Shown one piece after another: positions 44,909-54,353 of a DNA stretch of 54,701 nt. This DNA is from Ignavibacteria bacterium UBA2373 (lineage in GTDB: Bacteria > Bacteroidota > Ignavibacteria > Kapaibacteriales > UBA961). Location of the stretch: positions 14,037 to 68,737 of the forward strand of contig DDTD01000014.1 in assembly GCA_002344005.1 (NCBI GenBank). Direction: 5' to 3'. Position 1 is the stretch's first letter. Each line of letters opens with the position of its first letter. Made by a program: the position numbers and the translations under genes. Below the pieces are notes generated by a model. That model was not told where the DNA came from. It saw only the letters and a program-made list of their open reading frames with translations, and did no database searches.

Positions 44909-46552
44909 TCAACGTGCTAAACCGGCAACGACGGCTATAATAGTAATGACTTGCGTCACAACCGTCATAGCATCATAAAATGCTCTGTTATTTTCATCTT
45001 TTTCGGGCACCATTATTTCATCTTGAGGTTTTAGAAGTATTTTGTCATCATATTCAACGGATTCACCATTAGGACGTAATACAAATATTTTAGAGTCATC
45101 GGCAGACGATACCAGTCCGCCACATTTTTCAATATAGTTTTTAATTGACATACCCGATTTATATAATATCCGCCCCGGCTTAGCAACACGCCCTGTCACT
45201 GTGATATACTCTACTTTGCGGGGGACAAAAATCGAATCCCATGGTCGAAGCAAAATATTAGATTCGGAATTATTAGTATTGAGTACACTGTTGAAGTTTA
45301 CCAACATCATACCTCTATATTGACGTAGCCGTGTTCGATAATATCGTTTTTCCGACTCAGTTTGTGCTTCCGGAGGAATTTTGTCAATACGAGAAAATTC
45401 ATAATCAGGATCATAAGCATCTTCTCTTCTAATCATACCGGCGCGAGATGTATCTGCATCAGCTAAAATCCCACCGGCAGCCAGAATAATATCACGGAGT
45501 CGTGTGATGCCTGTATTGATGACATAACGACCCGGTTTTGCTACTTCACCTGTTATAGCAACTTCATCATATCCTCGAGTAGATAATTTTTTTCGCACAA
45601 ATATTTTGTCACCGGATTGTAATAGTATATCACCCTCGCACACTGCATGTACGTCAATCGTCTTATCATTCCATGTACTTGTGTTAATTGTCGAGAGCAA
45701 CATACTTTCTTTGCCATTATAACGATAAATTTCTACTGAATCGGTATTGGCAAAGTATGTTGTCCATCCGGCAAATGACAATGCATCAGATACTTTATCG
45801 CCTGCAACGAACTCAAATACAACAGGTTCATTTACTTCACCATTTACACGTATAACATTTTCGTTTTGTGAAAATGGAACAAATACTATATCACCACCCT
45901 GTAAATAAGGGTTATTAGCTTTATCTCCATACGAATAGAATCTCTGCAAATCACTCATCACCAAATCACGGTCATGACGACGAATCTGAATTTTTCTCAT
46001 AGATGATTGAGTTGTAAGACCACCGGCTCTATCAATGAGTTCATGTAAACGATCCGCAGGGGTAGCTGTTAATGTTCCCGGCTTACGTACAGCTCCCAAA
46101 ATATGAACTTTAAATGTCCGCATTTCCATTAAAGACATATCAATACTTTGAACTTTTAAGATTTCTTTAACTTTTTTCTCAATACTCTTTTTTGCCTGAG
46201 TTATAGTCTGATTATTCACATAGACGGTTCCAACATCCGGGATAATAACCGTACCGTCCGGTAATACTGAGAGGGTTTCTGTCGTGGTATTCACTTTTTG
46301 CAGAAATAGTGCCAAGCCGTCTCCCGGTCCTAAAAGATATTCATCGGGGTTAATTGCCTGCTCAAGTATGCCACTTCCCTTTACTGTGTTTTCTGTCACT
46401 TGTTTAACGGCTGATGTATCATAACTGCCCGGTGTTGCTAGTCGGAACTTAGGTATTCTTACATTCTGAATTTGCGCTGAACCAACACTCAATGACAGTC
46501 CCCAAAAGACTACGAATGTGAGAATGATGCCCAGTTGTTTACTTAATATCAT
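44909..46552 (-). CDS. SLBB-domain polysaccharide export protein (Wza-like)
   Basis: From ATG 46552 the 547-residue protein has a signal peptide (ending SVGSAQ), a Poly_export domain (about 75-155, NPDEYLLGPGDGLALFLQK, VLPDGTVIIPDVGTV) and four or more SLBB units (for example VHILGAVRKPGTLTATPADRL, VAITGEVAKPGRYVINTG, ITVTGRVAKPGRILYKSG). The last 20 residues are a hydrophobic helix. It is the outer-membrane or periplasmic export channel protein of a capsule or exopolysaccharide system, paired with the Wzz-like protein. No lipobox is present. A TATTTTTG box 34 bp upstream supports this start. Confidence 0.92.
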   Translation of the reverse strand: MILSKQLGIILTFVVFWGLSLSVGSAQIQNVRIPKFRLATPGSYDTSAVKQVTENTVKGSGILEQAINPDEYLLGPGDGLALFLQKVNTTTETLSVLPDGTVIIPDVGTVYVNNQTITQAKKSIEKKVKEILKVQSIDMSLMEMRTFKVHILGAVRKPGTLTATPADRLHELIDRAGGLTTQSSMRKIQIRRHDRDLVMSDLQRFYSYGDKANNPYLQGGDIVFVPFSQNENVIRVNGEVNEPVVFEFVAGDKVSDALSFAGWTTYFANTDSVEIYRYNGKESMLLSTINTSTWNDKTIDVHAVCEGDILLQSGDKIFVRKKLSTRGYDEVAITGEVAKPGRYVINTGITRLRDIILAAGGILADADTSRAGMIRREDAYDPDYEFSRIDKIPPEAQTESEKRYYRTRLRQYRGMMLVNFNSVLNTNNSESNILLRPWDSIFVPRKVEYITVTGRVAKPGRILYKSGMSIKNYIEKCGGLVSSADDSKIFVLRPNGESVEYDDKILLKPQDEIMVPEKDENNRAFYDAMTVVTQVITIIAVVAGLAR

Positions 46553-46585
46553 AGAAAGAAAAATCAAAAGATGAGTATAGAGATA

Positions 46586-46593
46586 CAAAAATA
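46586..46593 (-). promoter_or_regulatory. Candidate -7 box for the SLBB gene
   Basis: On the minus strand the bases read TATTTTTG, 33 bp before the chosen ATG at 46552. It lies downstream of the longer frame's first codon, arguing against that start. Confidence 0.4.
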
Positions 46594-46661
46594 GATAAAA
46601 CCAGACGTTCACACGTGTTCAACTTCTACTATGATAATAGGTTTTTATCGTAATTTAGACT

Positions 46662-48065
46662 ATGAACAGACGCAAACATCTCACAATTCTTAACTATGCT
46701 GTCAATGGCTTAGGCATGGGGCACATTACACGCCTTATTGCAATAAACACTTTGATTAGAAGACTTTGCGCTATAACTAACAAACCTGTTTTATCATTAT
46801 TTCTCACGACAAGTGAAGCCGACACCCTTGCTCATAAACACTCATTCCCTGCATATAAGATTCCTTCAATGACATTGTCGGATGAAGGTCAGATACCGCA
46901 AAAACTGTACAGAACTCTGTCTCGTCATTGGGTGTGGAACACATTTGCATTATGGCAACCGGACATTTCTGTGATTGATACCTTCCCTGCAGGCAATTTT
47001 GGTGAATTGCCGGCTATTTTACAAGATTCTCCCAAAAACGTATTTGTCCATAGAGCGGTTAGAGAAGAGCAAAAATTCAAACCTTCCTTTCAAGATGCGA
47101 TTAAGCTATACGATTCAGTTATTCGCATTCATGAACCATTCGAAGATTCGAGGTCCTATACAGATTCAGATTTCGATGATGTATATACAAATGTACCTCC
47201 GATTATACTCGAAAAGCGTATATCAATAGAGAAAACGGAACAAAACACAAACCATATCTTAGTTTTAGCCGGAGGAGGGGGCGATTCTAATTCCAATGAT
47301 TTTTGGTCAACGATGGTAACAATAAGTGAAAATTTTCCACAGCGGCAGTTTATTTTTGCAATTGGTGCTTTGTATAGGGGCGCAACTCCTCAAAGAAGTA
47401 ATATAACATGGGTTAGCTCAGAACTTGAATTGCATCATTATACCGATTGTAACTTTGCAATTTCTGCCGGTGGCTTCAATTCCGTCTATGAACTACTGTT
47501 CTATAAGGTGCCCACAATCTTCTACGAACAAACGCGCAAGTATGACGACCAATATCAACGTATCACCCATCTGGAAAAAATGGGATTATGCATGACACTG
47601 AAGTTCGCCACTATTGACTCCTTAATGGACGGCATACTCAATATGAGCGAATATCAATGTACGAAAATACGACATGCTCTTAAAGAACATACTTGGCAAA
47701 ACGGCAGTATTGCAGCGGCAGAAACCATTATAAGAGGTTATGTAAATCCACAACGATTAGAAGAGGCAACAGATAGTATACAAGCAATGTCGGATTTCTG
47801 GGAAAATCTTTCATTGCAAGATGAACAGCTCTTCCTTGACGCTTTATATACATCTGCACTTTTAATAAAAAAGGCTAATCGTGAACATAGTATAGAACGT
47901 ACAGTAGAATGTACTCTTAAATTTTGGGATTATTTTACACAACAACACTCAAGTTCAGATGAAAAACGTTTTATCCTCAAAGAAATAAGAAAGAAAAATT
48001 CAGAGAACAATTATATAATTGACCAATTTCGTTCACATTTTTTTCAAATATTACAAAGTAACTAA
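46662..48065 (+). CDS. GT-B glycosyltransferase (MurG/UGT-like)
   Basis: The 467-residue protein has an N-terminal AVNGLGMGHITRLIAINTL, resembling the MurG acceptor domain loop, and a C-terminal donor-binding domain with ILVLAGGGGDSNSNDFW and FAISAGGFNSVYELLFYKVPTIFYEQ (the Gly-rich and acidic loops of GT-B transferases). No membrane helix is seen, so it is cytoplasmic or membrane-peripheral. Likely a surface-sugar transferase, since it diverges from the polysaccharide export pair; donor and acceptor unknown. The last 110 residues are a helical extension that I do not recognise. Confidence 0.8.
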   Translation: MNRRKHLTILNYAVNGLGMGHITRLIAINTLIRRLCAITNKPVLSLFLTTSEADTLAHKHSFPAYKIPSMTLSDEGQIPQKLYRTLSRHWVWNTFALWQPDISVIDTFPAGNFGELPAILQDSPKNVFVHRAVREEQKFKPSFQDAIKLYDSVIRIHEPFEDSRSYTDSDFDDVYTNVPPIILEKRISIEKTEQNTNHILVLAGGGGDSNSNDFWSTMVTISENFPQRQFIFAIGALYRGATPQRSNITWVSSELELHHYTDCNFAISAGGFNSVYELLFYKVPTIFYEQTRKYDDQYQRITHLEKMGLCMTLKFATIDSLMDGILNMSEYQCTKIRHALKEHTWQNGSIAAAETIIRGYVNPQRLEEATDSIQAMSDFWENLSLQDEQLFLDALYTSALLIKKANREHSIERTVECTLKFWDYFTQQHSSSDEKRFILKEIRKKNSENNYIIDQFRSHFFQILQSN

Positions 48066-48066
48066 A

Positions 48067-48540
48067 ATGAAGTATTCTACTTTTCGCATCATTCGCTTAA
48101 CTTTTATAATCAGCCTGGTTATAGCTTCATTTGTGGTAATTATGAATGTATTACCCGAAAAAAAGGAAGTTACCAATGAACAGTCAATTGATATACCACG
48201 AAATACAATAAGAAAGGAAACAGAAAATACACTAACTGCAATTGATAAGCAAATACTCGATTTACAAAAAACCCCCATTGAAAAAAACATAGACAAGACA
48301 GGAAAAAATTACAAAAAATATAAAAAATATGCTGACTTTATTATTGATATTCGTTGTGATTTTTCAAAAGGTTTTTCATATTGGAATCGAATCAAAGTAG
48401 ATTTTGATAAAGATAAGAACTATGATGAAAAATGGACTTTCGGCGAAAAGGGAAATATACGTAAATCAGTATCAACCTATGATGATGGAAATTATGATGT
48501 CGAGTACGAATTAGTCAATAGCACTTGGATTCGACGTTAA
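48067..48540 (+). CDS. Membrane-anchored hypothetical protein
   Basis: From ATG 48067 (1 bp after the glycosyltransferase stop) the protein is 157 residues: one N-terminal helix (about 8-26), then a charged Lys/Asp/Asn-rich part, with a C-terminal strand-rich segment (RIKVDFDKDKNYDEKWTF, YDVEYELVNSTWIRR). No family recognised. The spacing suggests cotranslation with the glycosyltransferase. Confidence 0.65.
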   Translation: MKYSTFRIIRLTFIISLVIASFVVIMNVLPEKKEVTNEQSIDIPRNTIRKETENTLTAIDKQILDLQKTPIEKNIDKTGKNYKKYKKYADFIIDIRCDFSKGFSYWNRIKVDFDKDKNYDEKWTFGEKGNIRKSVSTYDDGNYDVEYELVNSTWIRR

Positions 48541-48548
48541 ATATTATA

Positions 48549-49688
48549 TTAACCCAGAATATCCTCAATATCTTTATCTGTTGCTATAGGTAGAGTAACA
48601 TATACCGAAGTTCCTTTATCTGTTACTGATTCAACGACAAATGTACCATTATAGAGTTCCACTAATTTTTGAGTAATTGCCAAACCCAAACCGGCTCCTT
48701 GTTGTTCATACAGGTGTCGGTCGAATTGAGCAAGACCTCCAATATTTTTCACCTGCTCAACTGTCATCCCCCTACCTTGATCGCTTATTTTTATTGTATA
48801 AAAATTATTTTCCGAACTAGAACTTACTTCAACGCTGGTATTAGGAGAAGAAAACTTAAATGCATTTTCCAATAACTCTTCGACAATTTTACTTAAATAA
48901 ACACTTGAGCAAAGCAAAGTTGCATCTTGTATATTTACTGAAATATCATTAGAACGTTTATTTTGACCGGCTACAATAGTGCACATATCACGAATTACGT
49001 CTTCGCTCGAATGGGCTAACATACGTTTAAATTCAGGTACCGACTGTTTATCTCTTGAAATAAACTCTAACTTTGAATATAGCAAGAAATTTTCAATTAA
49101 TCTCTGTAACCTTCTACCTGATTGATTAATTTCTTTTAACATTTCTAAAGCCTCTTCTTGGGAAAAGACCTCCAAATTATTCATCATAATGTTCGACAAA
49201 CCGAGAATACCATTTAAAGGAGTTAGAAACTCATGTGGCAGGGAAAAAGTAAGATTTGTTCTTAATTCATTAAGTTTAACATTTGCAATTTCTTCAGCAT
49301 TAGTTTTTTCAGCACTTGCCCTTTGTAATCGAGCATTTACAGCTTCTATAAGCTCATCAATTTCAAAAGGTTTAGTAAGATAATCATCAGCCCCTAAATT
49401 CATACCCTGCCTTATATCAGACTTATCAGCTTTAGCAGTTAAAAATAAAAAAGGAATAGTTGATGTTTCCCTTGTTCCCCTTAATTCCTCAAGAACGCCA
49501 TATCCATCTAATTCCGGCATCATCACATCGGAAATAATTAAATCAGGTATCACTTTTTTTGCTTCATCTACACCCTTACGTCCATTATTTGCAGTGTAAA
49601 CATCATAACCGTTTACTTGTAGGATGAGGACAATTCCTTCGCGGACTAAATCTTCATCTTCAATAACTAAAACTTTATATTTTATCAT
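48549..49688 (-). CDS. Receiver-histidine kinase (REC-HisKA-HATPase)
   Basis: The 379-residue protein has an N-terminal receiver domain (VIEDEDLVREG, Asp54 in IISDVMMPELDG, Lys106 in DDYLTKPF), a short coiled linker, then a kinase with H-box LPHEFLTPLNGIL (His152), N-box VEELLENAFKFSS, and G-boxes DQGRGM and GAGLGLAITQKL. No membrane helix or sensor. It probably receives phosphate from the 704-residue PAS kinase, whose stop overlaps its start by 4 bp. It is the last gene of a signalling operon and converges with the preceding gene across 8 bp. Confidence 0.93.
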   Translation of the reverse strand: MIKYKVLVIEDEDLVREGIVLILQVNGYDVYTANNGRKGVDEAKKVIPDLIISDVMMPELDGYGVLEELRGTRETSTIPFLFLTAKADKSDIRQGMNLGADDYLTKPFEIDELIEAVNARLQRASAEKTNAEEIANVKLNELRTNLTFSLPHEFLTPLNGILGLSNIMMNNLEVFSQEEALEMLKEINQSGRRLQRLIENFLLYSKLEFISRDKQSVPEFKRMLAHSSEDVIRDMCTIVAGQNKRSNDISVNIQDATLLCSSVYLSKIVEELLENAFKFSSPNTSVEVSSSSENNFYTIKISDQGRGMTVEQVKNIGGLAQFDRHLYEQQGAGLGLAITQKLVELYNGTFVVESVTDKGTSVYVTLPIATDKDIEDILG

Positions 49689-51799
49689 TTTTGTACCTTC
49701 ATCGTAATTGGAATTGTCACTGATATTTTTGTACCAATATTTTGAGTGGATTCTACATGTATTGTACCATTCTGTAAATCAACTGCATTTTTTATTATAG
49801 CCATTCCCAATCCTGTACCGGACACATTACCCACATTATCGGCACGTACAAAAGCTTCAAAGATTCTTCCTTCTTGTAAATATTTTTCAGGTATCCCAAT
49901 TCCTTTATCTTTTACAACAACATGTAATTGATTAGAAATTAGAGATACTTTAACTTCAACAACTGTTTCGGGGAATGAATACTTCAATGAATTAGAGACT
50001 AAATTATACAGTACTTGACGCATGAGTTTTTCATCAATAACAACATTTTTTTGTATCATATCCACAGAATATTGAATTTCTCGTTTAAAATCATAAGAAG
50101 CAATTAAATCATGGATTACATCTTCTACAAGCTTGTTCACATCACAATCTTGCGGATTAAACATCAAGAAACCTGACTGACTTTGTCCAATAAGTAAAGC
50201 ATCATTAAGAAGATTGGTCATTCTTTTTACGCCAATTTCAATATTGTCCAAATATAGCTCATGTTGTTCATCTGACCACTGCTGACGATATTTTTTCAAC
50301 AACTGTGCATACGATAGTATTGTTGTAAGTGGTGTGCGGAACTCGTGAGAAATCATTGAAATAAAGTTTGTCTTTAAATCATGCAGTTCTTTTTCTTTGA
50401 CAAGTAATTTCAGAATATCAGCTTCGGCTTCTTTTTGTACAGTTATATCTGTAACAGTCGTAACATAATATATAGTATTATCTTCACGCATTAATCGCGA
50501 AGTAGTAATAAAAATAAATTTTTTCTTAATCGGTGTTTGAATTTCAACTGTAGTACCATTGACTGTGTCATAAAATGATTCAATAGTTAAATTTTCCCAT
50601 CCCTTAACATTTTGAATTTGATATTGAATCATTTGGAGCAAATTATTCTGATTACAATGTGTTTCGTTAATATCAAAAATATTACTAAATTCTTTATTTA
50701 TTCGAATTATATCACCACCATCATCTGACAAACATAACCCGATTCCAACGGTATCAAAAATCAGTGAAAGCATATTTTCTGAGTCAAAAAGTGCTTGTTG
50801 TATCTTATTACGCTCTGAAATTTCTGACTCAAGTCGTGACACTATTTTTTCAAGTTCTTTTGTTCTTTTTTTAACTTGCTCATCTAAGCTAAGATTAACG
50901 CGGTGCAATTTTTCTTCAAATTCTTTTCTTTCTGATATATCAATAAAACTCTCTACGACATACTCTCTACCATCTAAATTGACAATAGTACTTGAACGCA
51001 TGAGCGGTAAGATGACACCGTCATATTTGATTAATGCAGCTTCACGTACTACAAGTGACTGATTTGACTCAATATATTCATTATCAATAAATTGTAAAAA
51101 ATTATCAATATTCTTATGAAGTACATCTTCTTGAGAACTTCCGATTAATGTCAATGCCGCTGTATTTGCCTCAACGATAGAATGCGTGTGAGCGTCAACC
51201 AAGACAATTCCAATAAGTACATTATCAATAATTGATTTTAACTTGAGGCGAGTTTGATTAATTAATAATGTTTGAGCAGCGACTTTTTGTTCTACAAACA
51301 ATTGTGTTGTTTTTAATTCAACACTTAAGTTAACGATTTCAATCTGCGCACCTAAAGAAGCACCTAAAATTAAGAGAATGTTAGGGTTATCATCACTGTC
51401 TATCTGGTAATCTTCAGAAGGAAATTCTGCTAATAGTAAGCCCTCAATAATCGTAGATGCAATAACAGGTATGATAGCTGCATGAGTAGAAGAATCCAAC
51501 TGACATATTATGGGTTGTATATTCTGTAATACATTCGCTATTGTACCATTTTCTATCAATTGTTGAAAAATTTCATCTTTTTCTTCCGGTGAATTATCTT
51601 TGGGATAAGTATATCTTGGTTGAAAATTAAAGGAAACAGTATCCATTGAAAAAAATGTAACATTATCAAACACCTCTCTAATATATAACATTTCTAAAGT
51701 ACGATTAACAATGTCACCAACGGCTTCACCTGCTCGGGATGCACGAATCAAGTCACTAATTATTGCCGGAATTATATGTAAGAATGGTTGTTTTGACAT
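49685..51799 (-). CDS. PAS-sensor histidine kinase
   Basis: The 704-residue protein has no convincing membrane helix. The N-terminal 150 residues look like a GAF-type sensor, followed by two PAS domains (about 185-310, IIDNVLIGIVLVDAHTHSIVEANTA; and about 340-460, ending TVTDITVQKEAEADI), then HisKA with ISMISHEFRTPLTTI (His485), N-box YNLVSNSLKYS and G-boxes DKGIGIPE and GTGLGMAIIKN. A long coiled coil links the PAS domains. It is cytoplasmic, so the input is intracellular. Operon and 4-bp overlap tie it to the receiver-kinase downstream. Confidence 0.93.
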   Translation of the reverse strand: MSKQPFLHIIPAIISDLIRASRAGEAVGDIVNRTLEMLYIREVFDNVTFFSMDTVSFNFQPRYTYPKDNSPEEKDEIFQQLIENGTIANVLQNIQPIICQLDSSTHAAIIPVIASTIIEGLLLAEFPSEDYQIDSDDNPNILLILGASLGAQIEIVNLSVELKTTQLFVEQKVAAQTLLINQTRLKLKSIIDNVLIGIVLVDAHTHSIVEANTAALTLIGSSQEDVLHKNIDNFLQFIDNEYIESNQSLVVREAALIKYDGVILPLMRSSTIVNLDGREYVVESFIDISERKEFEEKLHRVNLSLDEQVKKRTKELEKIVSRLESEISERNKIQQALFDSENMLSLIFDTVGIGLCLSDDGGDIIRINKEFSNIFDINETHCNQNNLLQMIQYQIQNVKGWENLTIESFYDTVNGTTVEIQTPIKKKFIFITTSRLMREDNTIYYVTTVTDITVQKEAEADILKLLVKEKELHDLKTNFISMISHEFRTPLTTILSYAQLLKKYRQQWSDEQHELYLDNIEIGVKRMTNLLNDALLIGQSQSGFLMFNPQDCDVNKLVEDVIHDLIASYDFKREIQYSVDMIQKNVVIDEKLMRQVLYNLVSNSLKYSFPETVVEVKVSLISNQLHVVVKDKGIGIPEKYLQEGRIFEAFVRADNVGNVSGTGLGMAIIKNAVDLQNGTIHVESTQNIGTKISVTIPITMKVQK

Positions 51800-51822
51800 A
51801 ACCTTGTAATGAAATTAGTAAT

Positions 51823-52671
51823 TTACAGTGAAAATATTTTAACCGATTCCTCATAACTATTGGTAAGTTCACCAAATGCTGCTTGTAATGCCCCCGGACG
51901 CAAAGAGAGTAACTCCCAAACATGATTACTTGGTTTACTTATTATAGATTCACCCGAATTTCCAAAATTAAGAGCTTTAGCAACTATAGAGCTCAAATGT
52001 ACTATAGATACTAATATATCCGGTGTTTGATTTACAAGTCCGGTTGGATAGTATCGTATTACATTACTGATTGATGTAGGTAATTTCCATCGTTCAGCTA
52101 ATAACTCACCCACAATAGTGTGCGTGGTTCCAAATATTTCTCTTTCAGCTTCACGTAGATTAAGTCTGTTTTCATGCGTAATTTCTAATGCAAGCAGAAA
52201 TTCTTGGGGATAATTTTGATATAAAAACAACTTACCAATCGCATGAATAATTCCGGAAAGAAAAAAACTATCTACATTGGTAATACCTGTTTCTTTAGCA
52301 AAATACCGGCTTGCTATACCGACACCTATTGAATATTTCCAGAACTCCACAGGATTAAAATATGCACTTGAGTTTTTATTATCAAACATATCCATAATCG
52401 AAGTTGCAATAATAATATTTTTAACTTCATTAAAGCCCAATAGGAATATCGCTTTATTAATACTATCAACTCTTGCAGAAAGACCAAAGAGTGGTGAGTT
52501 CGCAACCTTAAGAATTTTTGTAGCAGCTACTTGATCTGAGGCAATAACAGTGGCAGCATCATTGATTGAAGAACGTGAATTTGCCATTACCTCCATTAAT
52601 TGAGTATAAATAGTCGGTAATGTCTTAAATTCTTGAACATTTTTTGATATTTTTTGCAAGTAATTACTCAT
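51823..52671 (-). CDS. HDOD domain protein
   Basis: The 282-residue protein is a single HDOD domain: LPTIYTQLMEVMANSRSSINDAATVIASDQVAATKILKVANSPLFGL, followed by INKAIFLLGFNEVKNIII and the C-terminal AFGELTNSYE. HDOD proteins look like HD phosphohydrolases without the metal site and act as signalling scaffolds. I chose the ATG at 52671; an in-frame TTG at 52683 would overlap the previous stop (TTGA). It sits between the small domain gene and the PAS kinase. Confidence 0.9.
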   Translation of the reverse strand: MSNYLQKISKNVQEFKTLPTIYTQLMEVMANSRSSINDAATVIASDQVAATKILKVANSPLFGLSARVDSINKAIFLLGFNEVKNIIIATSIMDMFDNKNSSAYFNPVEFWKYSIGVGIASRYFAKETGITNVDSFFLSGIIHAIGKLFLYQNYPQEFLLALEITHENRLNLREAEREIFGTTHTIVGELLAERWKLPTSISNVIRYYPTGLVNQTPDILVSIVHLSSIVAKALNFGNSGESIISKPSNHVWELLSLRPGALQAAFGELTNSYEESVKIFSL

Positions 52672-52679
52672 TATTTTAC

Positions 52680-53012
52680 TCAAGACGAAGTGTGTAATAT
52701 TTTTTTTGCTTCGCTAAGAAATGCCAACTGATACACTTCTTTCTCGTACGCATTTATCGGCTGCCAAAGAATTTTATTTTTTAAGTTCTCCTCAATCAAC
52801 AAACGCATTTCTTCAGAAATTTCAATTTCTTTATCATCTCCTTCTTCGCCTTTGATGGTTACACTTGTGATTCCCCAAGTTTTTAACAATTGGCTATGTT
52901 TTTTCTGCAACTCTACATTTGCTGGCAGCAATATTTGACCGAACTTATTAAGAATCGGTTGAGCCAAAATCATACCCTGTTCGATTTCATCACAACTAAT
53001 TACTCTTGCCAT
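52680..53012 (-). CDS. Small signalling-domain protein (HD-GYP N-terminal-like)
   Basis: From ATG 53012 the 110-residue protein has the segment CDEIEQGMILAQPILNKFGQILLPANVELQKKHSQLLKTWGI, which I associate with the N-terminal region of HD-GYP cyclic-di-GMP phosphodiesterases; no HD domain follows. It is followed by an acidic linker and a helical tail. The function on its own is unknown, but it precedes an HDOD gene, so the two may form a complex. The longer frame begins with TTG and is not preferred. Confidence 0.65.
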   Translation of the reverse strand: MARVISCDEIEQGMILAQPILNKFGQILLPANVELQKKHSQLLKTWGITSVTIKGEEGDDKEIEISEEMRLLIEENLKNKILWQPINAYEKEVYQLAFLSEAKKILHTSS

Positions 53013-53020
53013 AATTATAC

Positions 53021-53782
53021 CTACCAATCTTTAAAATCTTCAAATGAGAATTCTACATAATGAGAATATTTTCTGAGTACTTGCAACAAAGCAGCAAAAC
53101 TCTTCGGATATTCAGCAGTAACCATCATTTTTTTTTCCGTCGTCGGATGAATAAATCTTATTTGCTGAGCATGAAGTGTTGTTGTTGATATAATCGGCTT
53201 TTCATCAGTATCTTTAGCTAAATTATAACGACGCTTAATTGTTGATAGTTTAAATTCTTTTTGTTTTCCATAATCAGCATCAACGAGTAAAGGATAACCA
53301 ATAGCAGATAAATGAACCCGTATTTGGTGTTGCCTACCTGTTTTGGGTGTACAAGCTAACAATGTTGCTATTTTGAATCGTTCCACAACTTCGACATGCG
53401 TAAGACTTTCTTTGCCTAATGCATTTGGTTTCATCAAACCTTTTCTGCGTGGATCAGGCGCTAATGGAATATCAATATCTAAATTTTCTTTATCAAATAC
53501 ACCACCAACTACTGTATGATAAATTTTCTCAATAGTATTATGTTCAAATTGCAGACTGAGATGACGATGCGCTTCTGCATTCTTTGTAAAAAGAATCACA
53601 CCAGTGGTTTCTTTATCCAAACGATGAACAATAAATATTTCTCCAAACTTTTCTTTGAGTATATCTCGTAAATTGGGTAACTCAGCACGAAAACGGTCGG
53701 GTATGGTTAATATTCCTGCCTGTTTATTTATGGCAACTATGTCATGATCTTCGTAAAGGATATGTAAACTTTCTTTTTTCAT
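53021..53782 (-). CDS. RluA-family pseudouridine synthase
   Basis: From ATG 53782 (1 bp after the previous stop) the 253-residue protein lacks an S4 domain and has the catalytic motif HRLDKETTGVILFTKN (catalytic Asp in HRLD), KTGRQHQIRVH and a C-terminal ALHAQQIRFIHP-like segment. It modifies uridines in tRNA or rRNA; the target is not evident. It is embedded in the signalling operon, with the next gene overlapping or nearly touching, which is an odd companion. Confidence 0.92.
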   Translation of the reverse strand: MKKESLHILYEDHDIVAINKQAGILTIPDRFRAELPNLRDILKEKFGEIFIVHRLDKETTGVILFTKNAEAHRHLSLQFEHNTIEKIYHTVVGGVFDKENLDIDIPLAPDPRRKGLMKPNALGKESLTHVEVVERFKIATLLACTPKTGRQHQIRVHLSAIGYPLLVDADYGKQKEFKLSTIKRRYNLAKDTDEKPIISTTTLHAQQIRFIHPTTEKKMMVTAEYPKSFAALLQVLRKYSHYVEFSFEDFKDW

Positions 53783-53783
53783 A

Positions 53784-54338
53784 TTATATTTCAATTGTTG
53801 TATCGCCTTGTTTCCAAATTATTCCCTTATCTGAAAGAGAAACACTGATATTTTTACCGATTGATATATGAGCACCATCTTCTAATACTTTGAAATCAAA
53901 CGGTTGTTTCTGCTTACTACGTTTCTTTTTTAATTTTTGCACAGCTTTTTCAATTTCTTCTTCTTTTGGCATGAAAGTACCATATATATCAAATGCTAAC
54001 CCGATTCCCCATCCAATAACAGAATACATAAACCATCCACTGTTTGATGTGAAGTAATCTAATAAGAACAAACCACTATTAACAATACTGTATGCAGCGA
54101 TATGATCATAGAGTTTACGTTTCTTTTTAAGTAAGACTTCATTACGTATTTCTAATTCTTCTTTTTCAATCATGTATATTTCAATAGCTTGACGTAATTC
54201 ATCTTTAGATACACCTAACTCGGTTGCAGTATTTTCTAAATCAGCTATAGTATAATGAGAACCTACTGGTTTCTTTTGTAAGAGATTGCGCAAAATACTA
54301 TCGGCATCATCACGTGAAAATCTCGGTTGTTGACTCAT
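53784..54338 (-). CDS. 2TM-domain protein
   Basis: The 184-residue protein has an N-terminal hydrophilic helical part (to about 75) and a cytoplasmic-facing pair of membrane helices (about 80-97 and 101-120, AAYSIVNSGLFLLDYFTS and GWFMYSVIGWGIGLAFDIYG), matching the 2TM domain often fused to kinases in Bacteroidota. A basic stretch (KLKKKRSKQKQ) follows, and the C-terminus forms short strands. No kinase domain is present. Function unknown. Confidence 0.7.
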   Translation of the reverse strand: MSQQPRFSRDDADSILRNLLQKKPVGSHYTIADLENTATELGVSKDELRQAIEIYMIEKEELEIRNEVLLKKKRKLYDHIAAYSIVNSGLFLLDYFTSNSGWFMYSVIGWGIGLAFDIYGTFMPKEEEIEKAVQKLKKKRSKQKQPFDFKVLEDGAHISIGKNISVSLSDKGIIWKQGDTTIEI

Positions 54339-54353
54339 GTGAATACTTACTTA

